From assembly GCA_017484135.1 (NCBI GenBank), contig JAFUTQ010000105.1:1-64000 (forward strand): DNA of 64,000 bases, in the 5' to 3' direction. The translations under genes and the position numbers were made by a program. Positions 62,067-64,000 of this stretch are shown here, piece after piece. Positions within the stretch are counted from its first letter, which is position 1; each line of letters starts with the position of its first letter. The notes under the pieces were generated by a model. That model was not told the origin of the DNA. It did not search any database and was given only the letters and a program-made list of their open reading frames with translations. This stretch comes from Lachnospiraceae bacterium (GTDB lineage Bacteria; Bacillota; Clostridia; Lachnospirales; Lachnospiraceae).

Positions 62067-62825
62067 ATGAGCGTTATTTCAATGAAGCAGTTGCTTGAAG
62101 CAGGTGTACATTTTGGACACCAGACCAGAAGATGGAATCCCAAAATGGCTCCCTATATTTATACGGAGCGGAACGGTATTTACATCATTGATCTGCAGAA
62201 ATCAGTTGGAAAGGTAGACGAGGCCTATCGTGCAGTTGCCGATATCGTAGCGGATGGGGGGACGATTCTTTTTGTCGGAACAAAAAAGCAGGCACAGGAT
62301 GCAATTAAGACGGAAGCAGAGCGTTGCGGCATGTTCTATGTCAATGAGAGATGGCTGGGCGGTATGCTGACCAATTTCAAGACCATTCAGAGCCGGATCG
62401 CACGGTTAAAAGCAATCGAAACCATGCAGGAGGATGGCACCTTTGATGTGTTGCCCAAGAAGGAGGTCATTAAGCTTAAGAAGGAGTTAGAGAAGCTTGA
62501 GAAAAATCTGGGCGGAATCAAGGAGATGAAGCGGATTCCGGATGCCATCTTTATCGTAGATCCAAAGAAGGAGAGAATCTGCGTGCAGGAAGCACATTCG
62601 CTTGGAATTCCTTTGATCGGTATTGCAGATACCAACTGCGATCCGGAAGAGCTGGATTATGTAATTCCCGGAAATGATGATGCAATCCGCGCAGTGAAGC
62701 TGATCGTGTCAAAGATGGCAGATGCAGTCATTGAGGCAAATCAGGGAACAGTTGATGTAGATTTTGAGGGTGACGCAAATGCGGACGCCGATGCAGAGGA
62801 GTTTGCAGAGGAAGCAGAAGCGTAA
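62067..62825 (+). CDS. rpsB: Ribosomal protein S2
   Basis: 252 residues. Part of the small ribosomal subunit. Signatures [23 protein letters not shown] (key part [14 protein letters not shown]) and [19 protein letters not shown] (key part [12 protein letters not shown]). The C-terminus is an acidic Ala/Asp/Glu tail. GGAGG lies 8 bases before the ATG at 62067. The rpsB-tsf pair after the fla/che locus is conserved in Firmicutes. Confidence 0.97.
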   Translation: MSVISMKQLLEAGVHFGHQTRRWNPKMAPYIYTERNGIYIIDLQKSVGKVDEAYRAVADIVADGGTILFVGTKKQAQDAIKTEAERCGMFYVNERWLGGMLTNFKTIQSRIARLKAIETMQEDGTFDVLPKKEVIKLKKELEKLEKNLGGIKEMKRIPDAIFIVDPKKERICVQEAHSLGIPLIGIADTNCDPEELDYVIPGNDDAIRAVKLIVSKMADAVIEANQGTVDVDFEGDANADADAEEFAEEAEA

Positions 62826-62846
62826 ATAAAATCGGAGGATAATAAA

Positions 62847-63782
62847 ATGGCTATTACAGCAGCAATGGTAAAGGAACTGCGCGAAATGACAGGCGCAGGC
62901 ATGATGGATTGTAAAAAGGCGCTGAACGAGACAGACGGAGACATGGATGCCGCTGTGGAATATCTGAGAAAGAGCGGACAGGCAAAGGCGGAAAAGAAGG
63001 CAAGCAGAGTGGCGGCAGAGGGACTTTGCGCCGTAGTGGTAAAGGATGATCGTACAGCGGCAGTAGTAGAAGTGAATTCTGAAACTGATTTTGTTGCAAA
63101 GAATGAGACATTCCGCGAGTTTGTAACGGCAGTTGCAGAGCAGGCGGTTGATTCAGATGCTGCAAATATTGATGAATTTCTTGCAGAAGCATGGAACGCT
63201 GAGGCAGGGAAAACCGTCAAGGATGCCCTGGTAGAAAAGGTGGCAGTGATCGGCGAAAATTTGTCAATTCGCAGATTTGAGAAGGTGGTTGCCGAGAATG
63301 GCTGTGTCGTTTCGTATGTGCACGGCGGCGGAAGAATCGGTGTAATTGTAGAGGCTGTAACTGACGTGGTAAATGATACGGTCAAAGAGGCGCTTACCAA
63401 TATTGCGATGCAGATTGCAGCGCTGAATCCGAAATATGTCAACCGGGCAGAAGTCAGCGATGATTATATTGCGCATGAGAAAGAGATTCTGCTGGCCCAG
63501 ATTATGAATGATCCGAAGGAGTCCCAGAAACCGGAAAAGGTCATCAACGGAATGATTGAAGGCCGGATCAGTAAGGAATTAAAAGAGATTTGTCTGTTGG
63601 ATCAGGTATATGTAAAGGCTGAGGACGGCAAGCAGTCTGTGGCGAAGTATCTGGAGCAGGTATCAAAGGAAGCAGGAACCACTGTTACCGTCAAACGGTT
63701 TGTTCGATTTGAGACGGGAGAAGGTCTTGAAAAGAAAAATGAGGATTTTGCGGCAGAGGTGGCAGCACAGCTTGGTTCTTAA
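62847..63782 (+). CDS. tsf: Elongation factor Ts
   Basis: 311 residues. It exchanges GDP for GTP on EF-Tu. N-terminal UBA-like region VKELREMTGAGMMDCKKALNE and the core motif AAVVEVNSETDFVAKNETFREF (key part EVNSETDFVAKN). CGGAGGATAATAAA precedes the ATG, 21 bases after rpsB. Confidence 0.97.
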   Translation: MAITAAMVKELREMTGAGMMDCKKALNETDGDMDAAVEYLRKSGQAKAEKKASRVAAEGLCAVVVKDDRTAAVVEVNSETDFVAKNETFREFVTAVAEQAVDSDAANIDEFLAEAWNAEAGKTVKDALVEKVAVIGENLSIRRFEKVVAENGCVVSYVHGGGRIGVIVEAVTDVVNDTVKEALTNIAMQIAALNPKYVNRAEVSDDYIAHEKEILLAQIMNDPKESQKPEKVINGMIEGRISKELKEICLLDQVYVKAEDGKQSVAKYLEQVSKEAGTTVTVKRFVRFETGEGLEKKNEDFAAEVAAQLGS

Positions 63783-63809
63783 CAGAATCTGTTTTTATTT
63801 TCATCAACC

Positions 63810-63845
63810 AACCCTTGCATGTGAAAAATATGCAAGGGTTTTTTG
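63810..63845 (+). terminator. Terminator of rpsB-tsf
   Basis: AACCCTTGCAT (63810-63820) and ATGCAAGGGTT (63830-63840) form a perfect 11-bp stem with a 9-base loop; with the two T ending the stem, six T follow. Confidence 0.9.
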
Positions 63846-63913
63846 GTTATTCTTTAACGCCGAGCCATTCATTTGCTGCAAGACTGCAGCAAGAATGTGA
63901 TTCATGTTTTTTA

Positions 63914-63941
63914 TTGATATTTTCATAAAGTGTGTTACAAT
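63914..63941 (+). promoter_or_regulatory. Promoter of the last, incomplete gene
   Basis: TTGATA (63914-63919), 16 bases and TACAAT (63936-63941). Confidence 0.5.
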
Positions 63942-63974
63942 AGTACCGTAGATTTTGTGACCGGAGGTCAAAGT

Positions 63975-64000
63975 ATGGATGAAAAGTCAACCGCTGGTCT
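63975..64000 (+). CDS. Start of a gene cut by the window end
   Basis: GGAGGT lies 6 bases before ATG, and the frame begins MDEKSTAG before the window ends. In B. subtilis pyrH follows tsf, but these residues do not resemble the start of PyrH. Not identifiable. Confidence 0.5.

Overview
The window looks like the chromosome of a motile, spore-forming, strictly anaerobic Firmicute, most likely of the family Lachnospiraceae. The basis is a monomeric [FeFe] hydrogenase, a SigK sporulation sigma factor, a cotJABC spore-coat operon, CodY, Firmicutes-type chemotaxis genes (FliY, CheC, CheD) and several families I recall mainly from Lachnospiraceae (DUF5716/DUF5717-like proteins, DUF5662). Coding density is high, and ribosome-binding sites are strong GGAGG types with some GTG and TTG starts. 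I recognise no prophage, insertion sequence, CRISPR array, rRNA or tRNA.

Region 1 (1-9.7 kb): a beta-CASP metallo-beta-lactamase nuclease converges on a CobD/HisC-like aminotransferase. A four-gene row follows: a 1180-residue helical-repeat protein, a predicted actin/Hsp70-fold protein, a TPR protein and a two-span membrane coiled-coil protein. This is the best candidate for an undescribed system. Region 2 (9.7-11.3 kb): a 39-residue hydrophobic peptide faces a convergent antisense RNA, a type I toxin-antitoxin layout, followed by cotJABC on the minus strand.

Region 3 (11.5-21 kb): [FeFe] hydrogenase, gltX, a UvrD/PcrA-like helicase broken by a one-base frameshift in an A7 run, a DUF1292 protein, a GH13-fold protein whose catalytic motifs are degenerate, a DUF5662 protein, trpS, and sigK lacking any pro-sequence. 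Region 4 (21.2-27.1 kb): comM-dprA-topA, a cloverleaf-shaped palindromic element, and codY.

Region 5 (27.3-61.9 kb) is one long flagellar/chemotaxis locus, all on the plus strand: flgB-flgC-fliE-fliF-fliG-fliH-fliI-fliJ-motE-like-fliK-flgD-TIGR02530-flgE, then motA-motB-fliL-fliM-fliY-cheY-fliO-fliP-fliQ-fliR-flhB-flhA-flhF-flhG-PilZ-cheB-cheA-cheW-cheC-cheD-small membrane protein-sigD-fapA-small protein-SwrB-like-YceG-like. Region 6 (61.9-64 kb): rpsB-tsf and the start of another gene. The order dprA-topA-codY-fla/che-sigD-swrB-rpsB-tsf matches, from memory, Bacillus subtilis, with motAB, PilZ, fapA and small lineage-specific genes inserted and swrD, trmFO, xerC and clpQY absent.

The flagellar genes together encode the rod, MS ring, switch, hook and its length control, type III export, stator, placement (FlhF/FlhG), a c-di-GMP brake, chemotaxis signalling and the late sigma factor. 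Flagellin and most chemoreceptor genes lie elsewhere. CodY just upstream suggests nutritional control, as known in B. subtilis.
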